DNA of 64,000 bases. Source: Streptomyces geranii. Its GTDB lineage: Bacteria > Actinomycetota > Actinomycetes > Streptomycetales > Streptomycetaceae. The DNA is taken from the NCBI RefSeq assembly GCF_002954775.1, contig NZ_PJME01000006.1, positions 124,001-188,000 of the forward strand, in the 5' to 3' direction. Below, piece after piece: positions 1 to 7,647 of this stretch. How positions within the stretch are numbered: position 1 is the first letter of the stretch; each line of letters begins with the position of its first letter. Below the pieces are notes generated by a model. The model was not told the origin of the DNA and ran no database searches. It worked only from the letters and a program-made list of their open reading frames with translations. Position numbers and translations under genes: made by a program.

Positions 1-1273
1 TCGTGATGTCGGCGCTGCGGAGCACCTCCGCCGGGCCGCGCTCCCCCGCCGGGCCCTCGACGATGCCGATGCTGCCGCGCACGGTCAGCTCGCGGCCGTC
101 GACGCTCACCGGGGCGATCAGCGCGTGCATGATCCGGGAGGCCAGTTCGTCGACCTCCGCCTCGGTGTCGGGGCCGGTGGTCAGCGCCACGAACTCGTCG
201 CCGCCGAGCCGGGCCACCATCTCGCCCGGCGCCGTCGCACAGGACTGCAGCCGGTCGGCGACCTCGACGAGCAGCCGGTCGCCGGCCGCGTGGCCGAGGC
301 TGTCGTTGATGGTCTTGAAGCCGTCCAGGTCCAGATAGCAGAGGCCGAAGCGCTGGCCCTCGCCCGCCGTGACCGCCTTCTCCAGGCGTTCGAAGAACAG
401 GGTGCGGTTGGGCAGACCGGTGAGCGCGTCGTGCGTGGCCTCGTACCGGAGCCGGAGGTTGAGGAGGCGGCGCTCGGTGGTGTCCTCCATCAGGGCCAGC
501 TGGTACTGCGGGCGGCCGTCGGCGTCGCGGAGGAGGGAGACCGTGAGGTTGGTCCACAGGACCGTTCCGTCGGGGCGGTAGAACGCCTTCTCGACGTGGT
601 AGTGCTCGCGCTCGCCGCGGACCAGCTCCTCGTACAGCTTCCAGACCTGGGGGGCGTCGTCCGGATGCGTCCACTCCGTGACCCGGCGGCCCCGTACGGT
701 CTGCTCCGAGCCGCCGAACATGCGCTGCAGCGCGCCGTTGAACTGGAGCATGTTGCCGTCGAGGTCGGCGATGTAGATGCCTATGGCCGCGCCCTCGAAC
801 ACCGCTCGGAAGCGGGCCTCGCTGTCGTGCAGCGCCTCGGCGACCGTGCTGCGGGCGCTCTGCGCGGCCCGCGCGATGGCCTCCTGCTCGGCCAGGGTCC
901 GGTCGCGCAGCGCGCTGGCGTACCCGGCGGCCATGGCGTGCTGGAGCCTGGACGCGCGGTTGCGCAGATCCTCCTGCGGACCGTCCTCGCCGCAGTACAG
1001 CACCAGATAGGCGTCCACGCAGTCGAGCGAGCGGCTCAGCGCCTCGGGGTCGGTGCAGTGCGCGGCGACCAGCGCGGCGCCGACCGCCCGGCCCTCCTCC
1101 GCGTCGAACGTCCTCGCCCGCAGCGCCTCGCTCAACCGCCCGGCGAGCGGCAGGAGTTGCTCCTCGAACTCCGGCCGGGTGAGCGACGTCGAGGTCACCT
1201 GGTACACCGACCGGCTCCAGATCGTCGCGAACCGGCGCAGTCTGTCCTGGGGGCCGTCCGGCTCGGCGCTCAC
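1..1273 (-). CDS. rmdA: PAS-GGDEF cyclic-di-GMP enzyme, C-terminus cut off (probable RmdA)
   Basis: Partial gene: 424 N-terminal residues lie in the window and the reading frame runs off the left edge. It begins at GTG 1273, overlapping the TGA of the upstream methyltransferase by 4 nt (GTGA), which fixes the start. Residues 1-140 are a helical region of no recognised family. A PAS/PAC sensor follows (about 150-270, including ARFRAVFEGAAIGIYIADLDG-like text), then a GGDEF domain with the intact active site RLGGDEF at nt 184-210 (residues about 355-361). No membrane helix is visible. Such proteins make c-di-GMP, and Streptomyces members with PAS-GGDEF usually continue into an EAL phosphodiesterase domain; that part is outside the window. 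The identification with RmdA (SCO0928), a developmental c-di-GMP phosphodiesterase, rests on architecture and remembered gene order. Confidence 0.85.
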   Translation of the reverse strand, partial: MSAEPDGPQDRLRRFATIWSRSVYQVTSTSLTRPEFEEQLLPLAGRLSEALRARTFDAEEGRAVGAALVAAHCTDPEALSRSLDCVDAYLVLYCGEDGPQEDLRNRASRLQHAMAAGYASALRDRTLAEQEAIARAAQSARSTVAEALHDSEARFRAVFEGAAIGIYIADLDGNMLQFNGALQRMFGGSEQTVRGRRVTEWTHPDDAPQVWKLYEELVRGEREHYHVEKAFYRPDGTVLWTNLTVSLLRDADGRPQYQLALMEDTTERRLLNLRLRYEATHDALTGLPNRTLFFERLEKAVTAGEGQRFGLCYLDLDGFKTINDSLGHAAGDRLLVEVADRLQSCATAPGEMVARLGGDEFVALTTGPDTEAEVDELASRIMHALIAPVSVDGRELTVRGSIGIVEGPAGERGPAEVLRSADIT

Positions 1274-2082
1274 GCCTTGCGTCCCACGCCGGCGAATCCG
1301 GAGAAGGAGTACGCGTCCTCGTCCTCCGGTGCCGTCTCCGGCCGCCACCGCGGCATCGGCACCAGTCCCGGTTCCACCATGTCGTACCCCTCGAAGAACC
1401 GCGCGATCGCCTCGCGCGAGCGCATGACCAGCGGGTTGCGAATGTCCTTGTATACGTCGACCGCGCCCTCGGCCCGCTCCGGCGGCAACGGGATTCCCTC
1501 GTACGAGGCATGCGACAGGACGAGCAGGCTGCCGGGCGCGAGCGAGTCGCGCAGCTCGGCGACCGCCGCGTACGGGTCGTCCATGTCTTCCACGAAATGC
1601 AGTATGGCAACGAGAAGCAGGGCCACTGGCCGGTTCTGGTCGATCAGACCCCTTACCTGGGGGCTGTCGAGGATCTCCCGGGGCTTGCGCAGATCGGCGG
1701 CGAGGACGTCCGCGCGCTCGTCACCGGCCAGGACCACCTCGCTGTGTGCGACGGCAACCGGGTCGTGGTCGACGTACATCACCCGCGCCTCGGGGCTGAC
1801 CGCCCGGGCCACTTCGTGGACGCTGCCGAAGGTGGGAATGCCGGAGCCGATGTCGAGGAACTGGGTGATGCCCTCGGCGGCGGCGAATCGAACGGCCCGG
1901 CGCATGAACGCGCGGTTCGCCTGCATGATCTTCGGAAGTCCCGGCATGAACTCCATGGCCCGGCGGGCGGCTTCCCGGTCGACCTCGAAGTTGTGCGAAC
2001 CGCCCAGGTAGAAGTCATAGATCCGGGAAACGCTCGGCACCGAGATGTCGATGCCCCGGGGGGCCCAGGCGGGACGCTCCAT
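1270..2082 (-). CDS. SAM-dependent methyltransferase, SAV2177/DUF574 family
   Basis: 270-residue protein of the S-adenosyl methyltransferase family PF04672, which is strongly expanded in actinomycetes. The N-terminus carries the family hallmark SRIYDFYLGGSHNFEVD (about 17-34), followed by the SAM-binding Rossmann motif FLDIGSGIPTFGSVHEVA (about 76-93). ATG 2082 is preceded by GGAGAG at a good distance. The substrate is unknown; members of this family often sit beside signalling or secondary-metabolism genes. Its TGA overlaps the GTG of the PAS-GGDEF gene, so the two are translated together and the methyltransferase may act in the same signalling context (inference). Confidence 0.85.
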   Translation of the reverse strand: MERPAWAPRGIDISVPSVSRIYDFYLGGSHNFEVDREAARRAMEFMPGLPKIMQANRAFMRRAVRFAAAEGITQFLDIGSGIPTFGSVHEVARAVSPEARVMYVDHDPVAVAHSEVVLAGDERADVLAADLRKPREILDSPQVRGLIDQNRPVALLLVAILHFVEDMDDPYAAVAELRDSLAPGSLLVLSHASYEGIPLPPERAEGAVDVYKDIRNPLVMRSREAIARFFEGYDMVEPGLVPMPRWRPETAPEDEDAYSFSGFAGVGRKA

Positions 2083-2379
2083 CTAGCTCTCTCCAAGGCG
2101 TTGGCAGGCGTTGGCGCTCCAGTGTTCGAGCTGAGGTTACTGATCGCCTGCCAAAGGGGCGAGCGGAAACGGAAATTGACCATCCGTTCCCGGTCACTGC
2201 CCGCGGCACGTGCCGAATTGGCGTCGCGCGAACTCTCTCCGAAATGTATCCGGAGCATTCCAAAGAGTTCCCAAGGGTTACGAACGGTCGCCGCCGACTC
2301 CCGTTTACATAGGGCGAGTCGGGGACGTTTCACCGGTAACTCGCACTACTTACCGTCGAGTTGCGGACATGCCGAAGCG
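2083..2379. promoter_or_regulatory. Promoter region of the methyltransferase-rmdA pair
   Basis: No convincing gene. The stretch is clearly less GC-rich than its surroundings and must hold the minus-strand promoter of the methyltransferase operon. An inverted repeat CCGACTC (2294-2300) / GAGTCGG (2316-2322) encloses an AT-containing loop and could be an operator. No promoter hexamers could be assigned with confidence. Confidence 0.4.
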
Positions 2380-2429
2380 GCCTGCTCCCTTCCCCGCCGC
2401 GCGAACCGCGCGGGGTGAAGGGAGCAGGC
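2380..2429 (-). terminator. Strong hairpin downstream of the lipoprotein gene
   Basis: Arms GCCTGCTCCCTT (2380-2391) and AAGGGAGCAGGC (2418-2429) pair perfectly, and an inner GC-rich stem (CCGCGCG type) extends the structure. It lies 33 nt past the lipoprotein stop and shields the methyltransferase promoter from read-through. As usual in Streptomyces there is no long U-run. Confidence 0.75.
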
Positions 2430-2461
2430 CCGGAGAAGTCCGTTGCTCCTGCTGCCGGTTA

Positions 2462-3448
2462 CTACTGGTTCGGCGCCCCGATGAGCTTGCCGTCGGGTGC
2501 CACGGCGTACCAAGTGCCGCCGACGCCCTGGCCGTTGGTGTCGCCCGGCGCCTTGTCGTTGATGAAGGTGTAGATGGGCGAGCAGTTCAGCGTCTGCTGC
2601 TTGAGACCGTCGGGGCGGGTGAAGTCCATGTAGCCCTTCTCCTTGATGCCCTTCGTGTCGTTGAAGGCGACCGGCTCGACGACCGGCCACTTCTCCAGGC
2701 AGGCGCCGACGCAGGCGGAGACCGGCTTCGGCCACGCCTCGTCCTTGAGGAAGCGGTAGACCGTCATGCCGTTCTTGTCGACGACGATCGTGCCGAGCTT
2801 GGCGTCCTTGCGGGTGGACAGACCGGGCAGCGAGGCCAGGGTGGCCTTCTTGCCGTCGGGGGCGAGGCCGTACCACTTGCCGCCCACGCCCTGGCCCTTG
2901 ATGTCACCGGCCGCGGTGTCCTTGGCGAAGTAGTAGGCGGGCCAGCCGCCGACGGTCAGCTGCTTGCTGCCGTCGGAACGGGTCACCTCGCCGAGCAGCG
3001 TGGCATCGATACCGGCACCGGCCGAGACATCGTCCGCCGGAACCGGCGGCCAGGCGGTGGCGCAGTCGCCGTCACAGTTGGACTTCGGCGGTTCGGCCGT
3101 GTCCGCGTCGAACCGGTAGATCGTGCGGCCGGCGCTGCTGGCCAGCACCTTGCCGATCTCCGCGCTGGCGACCACGTTCAGCTGACCGGCCGCGGCCGAG
3201 TTGCCCGCGGCGGCCTGCTCTCCATCGGCACCGGCGGTGGTGTCGGTACCCGTATCCGTACCCGTGCCGGTACTCGTACCGGTTCCGGTGCCGGCCACGG
3301 TGCCGACGCCACCGGCGGCGGCGGGAGCCGCCGCGCCGACGTTCTGGCTGCTCGTGTCGGTGGCCTTGTCCTGACCGCACGCCGTCGTAAGCGCCAGCAC
3401 GGCCGCAGCTGACGCTACGAGTGAGGCGCTCCGCCAGGAGGTCTTCAT
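2462..3448 (-). CDS. Lipoprotein with secreted repeats (PF03640)
   Basis: 328 residues. The start is ATG 3448, preceded by GGGGAG; longer upstream readings lack a ribosome site. The signal peptide MKTSWRSASLVASAAAVLAL ends in a lipobox LTTAC, so Cys about 24 would be lipidated and the protein anchored outside the membrane. After a Gly/Thr-rich linker (TGTGTGTSTGTG-type, about 50-80) come paired Lipoprotein_15 repeats: GRTIYRFDADTA...CATAWPP, PAYYFAKDTAAGDIKGQG, MTVYRFLKDEAW...CLEKWPV and PIYTFINDKAPGDTNGQG. Each odd repeat carries a Cys pair that probably forms a disulfide. Function unknown; the family occurs as surface lipoproteins, sometimes linked to electron transfer. It resembles the protein next to rmdA in S. 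coelicolor (SCO0930 from memory). Confidence 0.85.
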   Translation of the reverse strand: MKTSWRSASLVASAAAVLALTTACGQDKATDTSSQNVGAAAPAAAGGVGTVAGTGTGTSTGTGTDTGTDTTAGADGEQAAAGNSAAAGQLNVVASAEIGKVLASSAGRTIYRFDADTAEPPKSNCDGDCATAWPPVPADDVSAGAGIDATLLGEVTRSDGSKQLTVGGWPAYYFAKDTAAGDIKGQGVGGKWYGLAPDGKKATLASLPGLSTRKDAKLGTIVVDKNGMTVYRFLKDEAWPKPVSACVGACLEKWPVVEPVAFNDTKGIKEKGYMDFTRPDGLKQQTLNCSPIYTFINDKAPGDTNGQGVGGTWYAVAPDGKLIGAPNQ

Positions 3449-3681
3449 TATGAAACTCCCCGTAATCGTTAGGGTGTTGCGACGCCCTGTTGGGCCGCCG
3501 CACGGTCCTAGGTACGGGCGGGGACGGTCGGTGTGTTCAACCTCTGCACAAATTTCTTTCCGATCCCTGTGGCCACGCCCGTCACACCTCGCACAGGGAG
3601 ACGGATCTTGGGCCGCGCCTAGAACGCGTGATCCAAACCGCGGCACGACATATGTCACTCGTTCGGGGCAATCTGCTCGCG

Positions 3682-3699
3682 CTCCCGCGCGCGCGGGAG
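3682..3699. repeat. 18-bp perfect palindrome ahead of the Pro-rich surface gene
   Basis: CTCCCGCGCGCGCGGGAG is identical to its reverse complement. It ends 12 nt before the ATG of the Pro-rich surface protein, and its right arm supplies the GGGAG that would be that gene's ribosome site. It could fold over the translation start or serve as an operator. Further upstream, TCCCTGTG (3564-3571) and CACAGGGA (3592-3599) form a second, wider inverted repeat. The 263-nt intergenic stretch 3449-3711 contains no gene. Confidence 0.45.
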
Positions 3700-3711
3700 T
3701 GCCCAGCCCAC

Positions 3712-4479
3712 ATGATCCTCGTCGTGTATGGACCCATTCGGACCCGATTCGCTCTCGCCATACGGGTGTTGGCGCTGCTGGCCCTGACCTGGCTGCTCGT
3801 CGGCGTGCCGACCGGCACGGCCGACGCCACGACCTGCGTCTCCGTCACCACCGGCCAGGGCGGCGGCACCTCGGTGTCGGTCACCGGGAACGGCACCGCG
3901 GTCACGGTCGGCACCGGCGTCCCGGGCGCCGGCGGCGACGGCTGGTCGGTCGCGGCGGGCAACGGCGGGGCGGCCGTCACCGGGAACGGCACGACGGTCG
4001 TCGTCGGCACCGGTTCCTGGTGCCCGACCCCGACCCCACCGCCGCCCTGCCCCACGCCGACGCCCACGCCGTCACCGACCCCGACGCCCACGCCGACTCC
4101 CCCACCGACGCCCACGCCCACCCCGGAACCCCCGCCACCACCGAAACCGAGGCCCACACCCACCCCGACGCCGAAGCCCACGCCCCCGCGGAAACCGACC
4201 CCGGCCCCGGAGGCACCGGCTCCGCCGCCCGCCCCGGCCCCGCCACCACCCCGCGCCCCTGCTCCCGTACCCACTCCTACCCCTACCCCCACGCCGACGC
4301 CGACGCGCACCCCGAAGCCGAGCCCGAGCCCGACCGTGTCACCGGCACCGGTGACCTATCCGCCGTACCACGTGTCCGCCAGCAAACGGACCGTCCGCGG
4401 TGGCACCTCGCTCGTCTCGTTCACCCTGCTCGTCACCCTGCCCGCCGTGATCGCCGTGATCGCACTGCGTCCGCGCTGA
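3712..4479 (+). CDS. Secreted Pro/Thr-rich membrane-anchored protein
   Basis: 255 residues from ATG 3712 (GGGAG 12 nt upstream; the start is moderately sure). The signal peptide is about residues 1-38 ([19 protein letters not shown] ... TADA). The mature N-terminus is a small Gly/Thr/Val domain with two Cys and repeated [19 protein letters not shown] units. From about 100 to 210 it is almost entirely Pro-Thr/Pro-Lys repeats ([17 protein letters not shown]), a rigid spacer that would cross the peptidoglycan. The C-terminus is a hydrophobic segment ([19 protein letters not shown]) followed by RPR, so the protein is probably held in the membrane at its C-terminus. There is no LPXTG-type motif. 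Function unknown; a surface stalk is the simplest reading. Confidence 0.75.
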   Translation: MILVVYGPIRTRFALAIRVLALLALTWLLVGVPTGTADATTCVSVTTGQGGGTSVSVTGNGTAVTVGTGVPGAGGDGWSVAAGNGGAAVTGNGTTVVVGTGSWCPTPTPPPPCPTPTPTPSPTPTPTPTPPPTPTPTPEPPPPPKPRPTPTPTPKPTPPRKPTPAPEAPAPPPAPAPPPPRAPAPVPTPTPTPTPTPTRTPKPSPSPTVSPAPVTYPPYHVSASKRTVRGGTSLVSFTLLVTLPAVIAVIALRPR

Positions 4480-4497
4480 CCTCTTGGAGGCATCCCC

Positions 4498-5262
4498 TTG
4501 TCGGAATGGCTTGTTCTCGCCGTCGCGATCGTTGCCGCGATCGCGGTCGTCGTCATCATCACCTTCGTACGGGACCGCAGGGCCCACGAGGACGAGGATC
4601 CGTCCGACACCCCGGACGTGATCGAGTACATGACGATGTGGATCGGTGTGGTCTACGCCATCGTGCTGGGCCTGGCCATCGCCGGTGTCTGGGAGGCACG
4701 CGGTGTCGCCCAGGACCACGTCTCGAACGAGGCCCACGCGCTGCACGAGATCTCCGAACGGGTCCGGGTCTATCCGCCCGACGTCCGCGACCGCATTCGG
4801 GCCGACGTCAACGCGTATGTCGGACACGTCGTCAAAACGGAGTGGAAGGTGATGTCGGACAAGGGCCAGGTCACCGAGCGTGGTGACCAGTTGCTGCAGC
4901 GCGTCCGCGCCGATGTCACCGACTACGAGCCGAAGACGGACTTCCAGGCCCAGGCCTACCAGCCGCTCCTGGACCAGGTGACCGCCGCGGACCAGTCACG
5001 CACGGCCCGCGCCGACTCGACCGGGCCGACCATGCCCGGCGTCGTGTGGTTCGGTCTGATCGCGGGAGCCATGATCACCGTCGGGATGATCTTCGCCCTG
5101 CAGATCCGCCGCACGGCCCGCGAGCTGATCCTCGCCGGGCTGTTCTCCACGCTGATCGCCTTCCTGCTCTTCCTCATCTGGGACTTCGACGCTCCCTACA
5201 GCCGGGGCATCACCGCCACGGCGGATCCGTTCCTGACGCTCTTTCCGGGCGCGGGCGGCTGA
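4498..5262 (+). CDS. DUF4239-like integral membrane protein
   Basis: 254 residues from TTG 4498, chosen because GGAGG (4486-4490) lies 7 nt upstream. Topology: an N-terminal helix (LVLAVAIVAAIAVVVIITFV), a second helix around 45-65 (TMWIGVVYAIVLGLAIAGVW), a charged domain of about 110 residues, then two C-terminal helices (WFGLIAGAMITVGMIFAL and LFSTLIAFLLFLIW). This pattern fits the bestrophin-like DUF4239 group of unknown function. It starts 18 nt after the Pro-rich surface gene and is probably cotranscribed with it. Confidence 0.7.
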   Translation: MSEWLVLAVAIVAAIAVVVIITFVRDRRAHEDEDPSDTPDVIEYMTMWIGVVYAIVLGLAIAGVWEARGVAQDHVSNEAHALHEISERVRVYPPDVRDRIRADVNAYVGHVVKTEWKVMSDKGQVTERGDQLLQRVRADVTDYEPKTDFQAQAYQPLLDQVTAADQSRTARADSTGPTMPGVVWFGLIAGAMITVGMIFALQIRRTARELILAGLFSTLIAFLLFLIWDFDAPYSRGITATADPFLTLFPGAGG

Positions 5263-5286
5263 CGGTTCCTCACCGGTCGCACCTCC

Positions 5287-5319
5287 GGGGGACACCCGCC
5301 ACGCGCGCGGGTGTCCCCC
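5287..5319 (+). terminator. Hairpin terminator after the DUF4239 gene
   Basis: A 13-bp perfect stem, GGGGGACACCCGC (5287-5299) with GCGGGTGTCCCCC (5307-5319), and a 7-nt loop, starting 24 nt after the stop codon. Confidence 0.75.
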
Positions 5320-5497
5320 GACTCGCCGGGCGGAGTCCCCTGACCGGCCCACAACCGTGCCCCATTCGCACGACACCGATCGCGCGTACGCACACGTGTT
5401 CCTAGCGTTTCGGTCATCGAGGTGCATTTCTGGCGCGACCGGTATGGCGCGAGCGGAAAAGGTCCGCAGCTGCTCCTCGGGGACCCGGAGGACTCAT

Positions 5498-6019
5498 ATG
5501 CGCGCGATACGCGTCGCCTCGGCCGCACTGCTGGGCGTCAGCGCCCTCACCCTCGCCTCGCCCGCCGCGCACGCGGCCGTCACGGAGAACAGCGTCACGT
5601 CGTTCGGTTTCGGTGTCGTGCCCTCGGTCATCGCGGCGGGCGGCCAGGTCACCCTGCGCGTGGACGGCTGCAACGACGACACCCGGGTGTCCTCCGGCGT
5701 GTTCGATCCGGTCACCATCCCCAAGGGGCACTCGTCGACGACGGCGAAGGTCGACTGGGACGCCAAGCCGGGGGCCTCCTACCGGGTCACGTTCACCTGC
5801 GGCGGCGAGAGCGGCCACACCGACCTCGCCATCGCGGGCGGCTCCGGCAACCCGACGCACTACCCCGTGCCCGTCCAGCGGGGCGTGCACGCGGGCGAGG
5901 GCGGCAGCGTCGCCGGCTTCGACCTCAAGGAGATCGGCCTCGGCGCGGCGCTCATCGCCGGGTCGCTGGCGGTGGCGTACCACTTCTCGCGCCGGAGCAC
6001 GGGCGAGGACAACGCCTGA
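5498..6019 (+). CDS. Secreted small protein with C-terminal membrane tail
   Basis: 173 residues. ATG 5498 follows GGAGG at about 6 nt. Signal peptide MRAIRVASAALLGVSALTLASPAAHA, an Ig-like all-beta mature domain (PSVIAAGGQVTLRVDGC, with Cys residues likely disulfide-bonded), a Gly-rich stretch, then a hydrophobic helix (IGLGAALIAGSLAVAYHF) and a basic tail SRRSTG. The order hydrophobic helix plus Arg tail resembles a sorting signal, but no LPXTG or LAXTG precedes it. It is related in layout to the convergent gene at 6101-6589 (both contain PSVIAxGGQ followed by a TM and an Arg tail), so the two are probably paralogues and possible partners of the sortase nearby. Confidence 0.8.
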   Translation: MRAIRVASAALLGVSALTLASPAAHAAVTENSVTSFGFGVVPSVIAAGGQVTLRVDGCNDDTRVSSGVFDPVTIPKGHSSTTAKVDWDAKPGASYRVTFTCGGESGHTDLAIAGGSGNPTHYPVPVQRGVHAGEGGSVAGFDLKEIGLGAALIAGSLAVAYHFSRRSTGEDNA

Positions 6020-6040
6020 CCCGCGGGCACCGGCATCCGT

Positions 6041-6087
6041 ACAGCCCTTCGCCCCGGACCCTGACGGGTTCCGGGGCGAAGGGCTGT
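6041..6087. terminator. Bidirectional terminator between convergent surface-protein genes
   Basis: A perfect 18-bp stem: ACAGCCCTTCGCCCCGGA (6041-6058) with its complement at 6070-6087, loop of 11 nt. It sits between two convergent stop codons and can act on both strands. Confidence 0.85.
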
Positions 6088-6100
6088 GCGGGGTCGAACG

Positions 6101-6589
6101 TCAGATGCGGCTCTCGGACCGGCGGCGCATCCAGAACACGCCACCGCCGACGAGCGCGGCGGCCACCAGACCGCCGCCGATCGCCATGTCGGTCGGCGTG
6201 GCCCCGGTGGAGCTGCTGCCGCCGAGACCGCCCCGGACACCACCGATGACCGTGAAGACACTGGTGAAGGTCTTCGAGTGGCCCTCGCAGTTGGTGGTGA
6301 CGCTGTACGAACCTGCGGTGGCGTTCGAGTTGACGGTCACCGTCGCCGTGGCCGTGCTGCCGTTCACTGACTTGAACTTGGTCGCCGGGAAGGCGTTGGA
6401 GCTGATGCTGCTGCCGCTCACGGCGCAGGCGGAGCCGTTGGCCGTGAGCACCAGCTGACCGCCCGGAGCGATGACACTCGGGGCGGCGGTGACGCTGGAC
6501 GGCTGGTCCCAGGCCGAGGCCGCCGGGGCGGCGAGCCCCACCGCGGCAGCCGTGGCGGCGGAAACCACCAGGGCACGAGTAATACGCAT
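6101..6589 (-). CDS. Secreted small protein with sorting-signal-like tail
   Basis: 162 residues from ATG 6589 with GGAGG just upstream. Signal peptide MRITRALVVSAATAAAVGLAAPAASA; a mature Ig-like region beginning WDQPSSVTAAPSVIAPGGQLVLTANG with two Cys; a Gly/Ser linker containing SSSTGATPTD; hydrophobic segment MAIGGGLVAAALVGGGVFWM; tail RRRSESRI. The end looks like a cell-wall sorting signal in which only STG hints at the usual threonine-glycine cleavage site. Paralogue of the 5498-6019 product. The neighbouring class F sortase is a plausible processing enzyme (inference). Confidence 0.8.
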   Translation of the reverse strand: MRITRALVVSAATAAAVGLAAPAASAWDQPSSVTAAPSVIAPGGQLVLTANGSACAVSGSSISSNAFPATKFKSVNGSTATATVTVNSNATAGSYSVTTNCEGHSKTFTSVFTVIGGVRGGLGGSSSTGATPTDMAIGGGLVAAALVGGGVFWMRRRSESRI

Positions 6590-6931
6590 GTTGAACCTCC
6601 GCGGAAGGCGCCCCGGGACCCGTCCCCGGTCGATCGGCGAGAAAACGCCTCCCAGACGAACCCTCAGATGCCTTGCGCGCAGCCGCATTTCGGGAATGGT
6701 CCGTCCTGGTGAGCGGACACGCCGGGCAATGACCGCGCAATCAGATATTGCCGCAGGTCACGGACCGTCAGAAAAATACTTTCCGCGGCGACCCGGATGG
6801 CTCATGACGAGTCGTGACCGACATGTGCGCCACCCGTTCGCTGCTGCCCCGTCGCCGGTTTCCCGCCGGGCACTTAGCGTTCTCGTATGCGCGATTGACG
6901 CGGCGACGGCCGGGTCGAGAGGGGATGACGA
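6590..6931. other. Intergenic region between divergent surface gene and sortase gene
   Basis: 342 nt with no credible gene. It must carry divergent promoters. A TAGCGT-like -10 element lies near 6877-6882, upstream of the sortase gene. Local AT-richer patches (around 6745 and 6770) mark the regulatory part. No clear operator dyad was seen. Confidence 0.35.
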
Positions 6932-7594
6932 ATGTCTGCGTCCGAGCTGGCGGAAGAGGAGGAGCGGCGGAAGAAGCGCGCTCCGTGGGGCGTGATAGCG
7001 CTTGTTCTGCTGACCGGCCTCGCTCTCATTCGGAACGGTTCCGGGGAATTCGACGTGGGCCCGCCGCAGCCCGCCTCGGCCGCGGCGGCGGACGCCCGGC
7101 TCCCGGGCGGCACCTTCTCGGGCGCCCCGGCCGCGCTGCCGTACTCGGTGGTCGACCGGGTGCGGATCCCCGCGATCTCGGTCGACGCGCCGGTGCTGCC
7201 GGTGGGCCTGGACGCGGCCGGGTGGGTGGACGCCCCACCGCCGGAGGACCCGAATCTGGCCGGCTGGTTCACGGGCGCCGTGTCGCCCGGCGAGAAGGGC
7301 ACCGCGGTGGTCGTCGGCCATGTCGACAACAAACAGGGCCCCGCCGTGTTCTACGGCCTCGGGGCCCTGAAGAAGGGGCATCGCGTCGAGGTCCACCGCC
7401 AGGACGGGAAAACGGCCGTTTTCGAGATCTACGGCATCGAGGTCTTCGAGAAGGACAACTTCCCCGGCGACCGGGTCTACGGCAGCCGGAACACCCCCGA
7501 ATTGCGGGTCATCACCTGCGGCGGCGGTTTCTCGAAGCAGAACGGCTACAACGGAAATGTCGTCGTTTTCGCCCGCCTGGTCGAGGTTCGCTGA
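6932..7594 (+). CDS. Class F sortase
   Basis: 220 residues from ATG 6932 (GAGGGG upstream). N-in membrane anchor WGVIALVLLTGLAL (about 19-32), then a Pro/Ala-rich linker and the sortase barrel. The catalytic triad is visible: His in VVVGHVDN (about 127), Cys in the ITC motif LRVITCGGGF (about 192) and Arg in the last strand VVFARLVEVR (about 215). Sortases cleave a C-terminal sorting motif and transfer the protein to a cell-wall amine; class F is the actinobacterial group of incompletely known function. Two secreted proteins with TM-Arg tails are encoded just upstream, but neither has a canonical LPXTG. Confidence 0.9.
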   Translation: MSASELAEEEERRKKRAPWGVIALVLLTGLALIRNGSGEFDVGPPQPASAAAADARLPGGTFSGAPAALPYSVVDRVRIPAISVDAPVLPVGLDAAGWVDAPPPEDPNLAGWFTGAVSPGEKGTAVVVGHVDNKQGPAVFYGLGALKKGHRVEVHRQDGKTAVFEIYGIEVFEKDNFPGDRVYGSRNTPELRVITCGGGFSKQNGYNGNVVVFARLVEVR

Positions 7595-7647
7595 GCGTTC
7601 CCCGACCGGCGGGCGGAAGCCCGGTTCCGGTGGACCGGTGAATTCCG

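Noticed and set aside
125..2011. 628-codon plus-strand frame
   Set aside because: Antisense to the PAS-GGDEF and methyltransferase genes and shows no domain.
4020..4340. CRISPR or tandem-repeat array in the Pro/Thr region
   Set aside because: The CCGACGCCC-type periodicity follows Pro-Thr codons of a real gene; no spacers and no cas genes.
5498..6589. LPXTG sortase substrates
   Set aside because: No LPXTG or LAXTG motif present in either protein; only TM-Arg tails resemble sorting signals.
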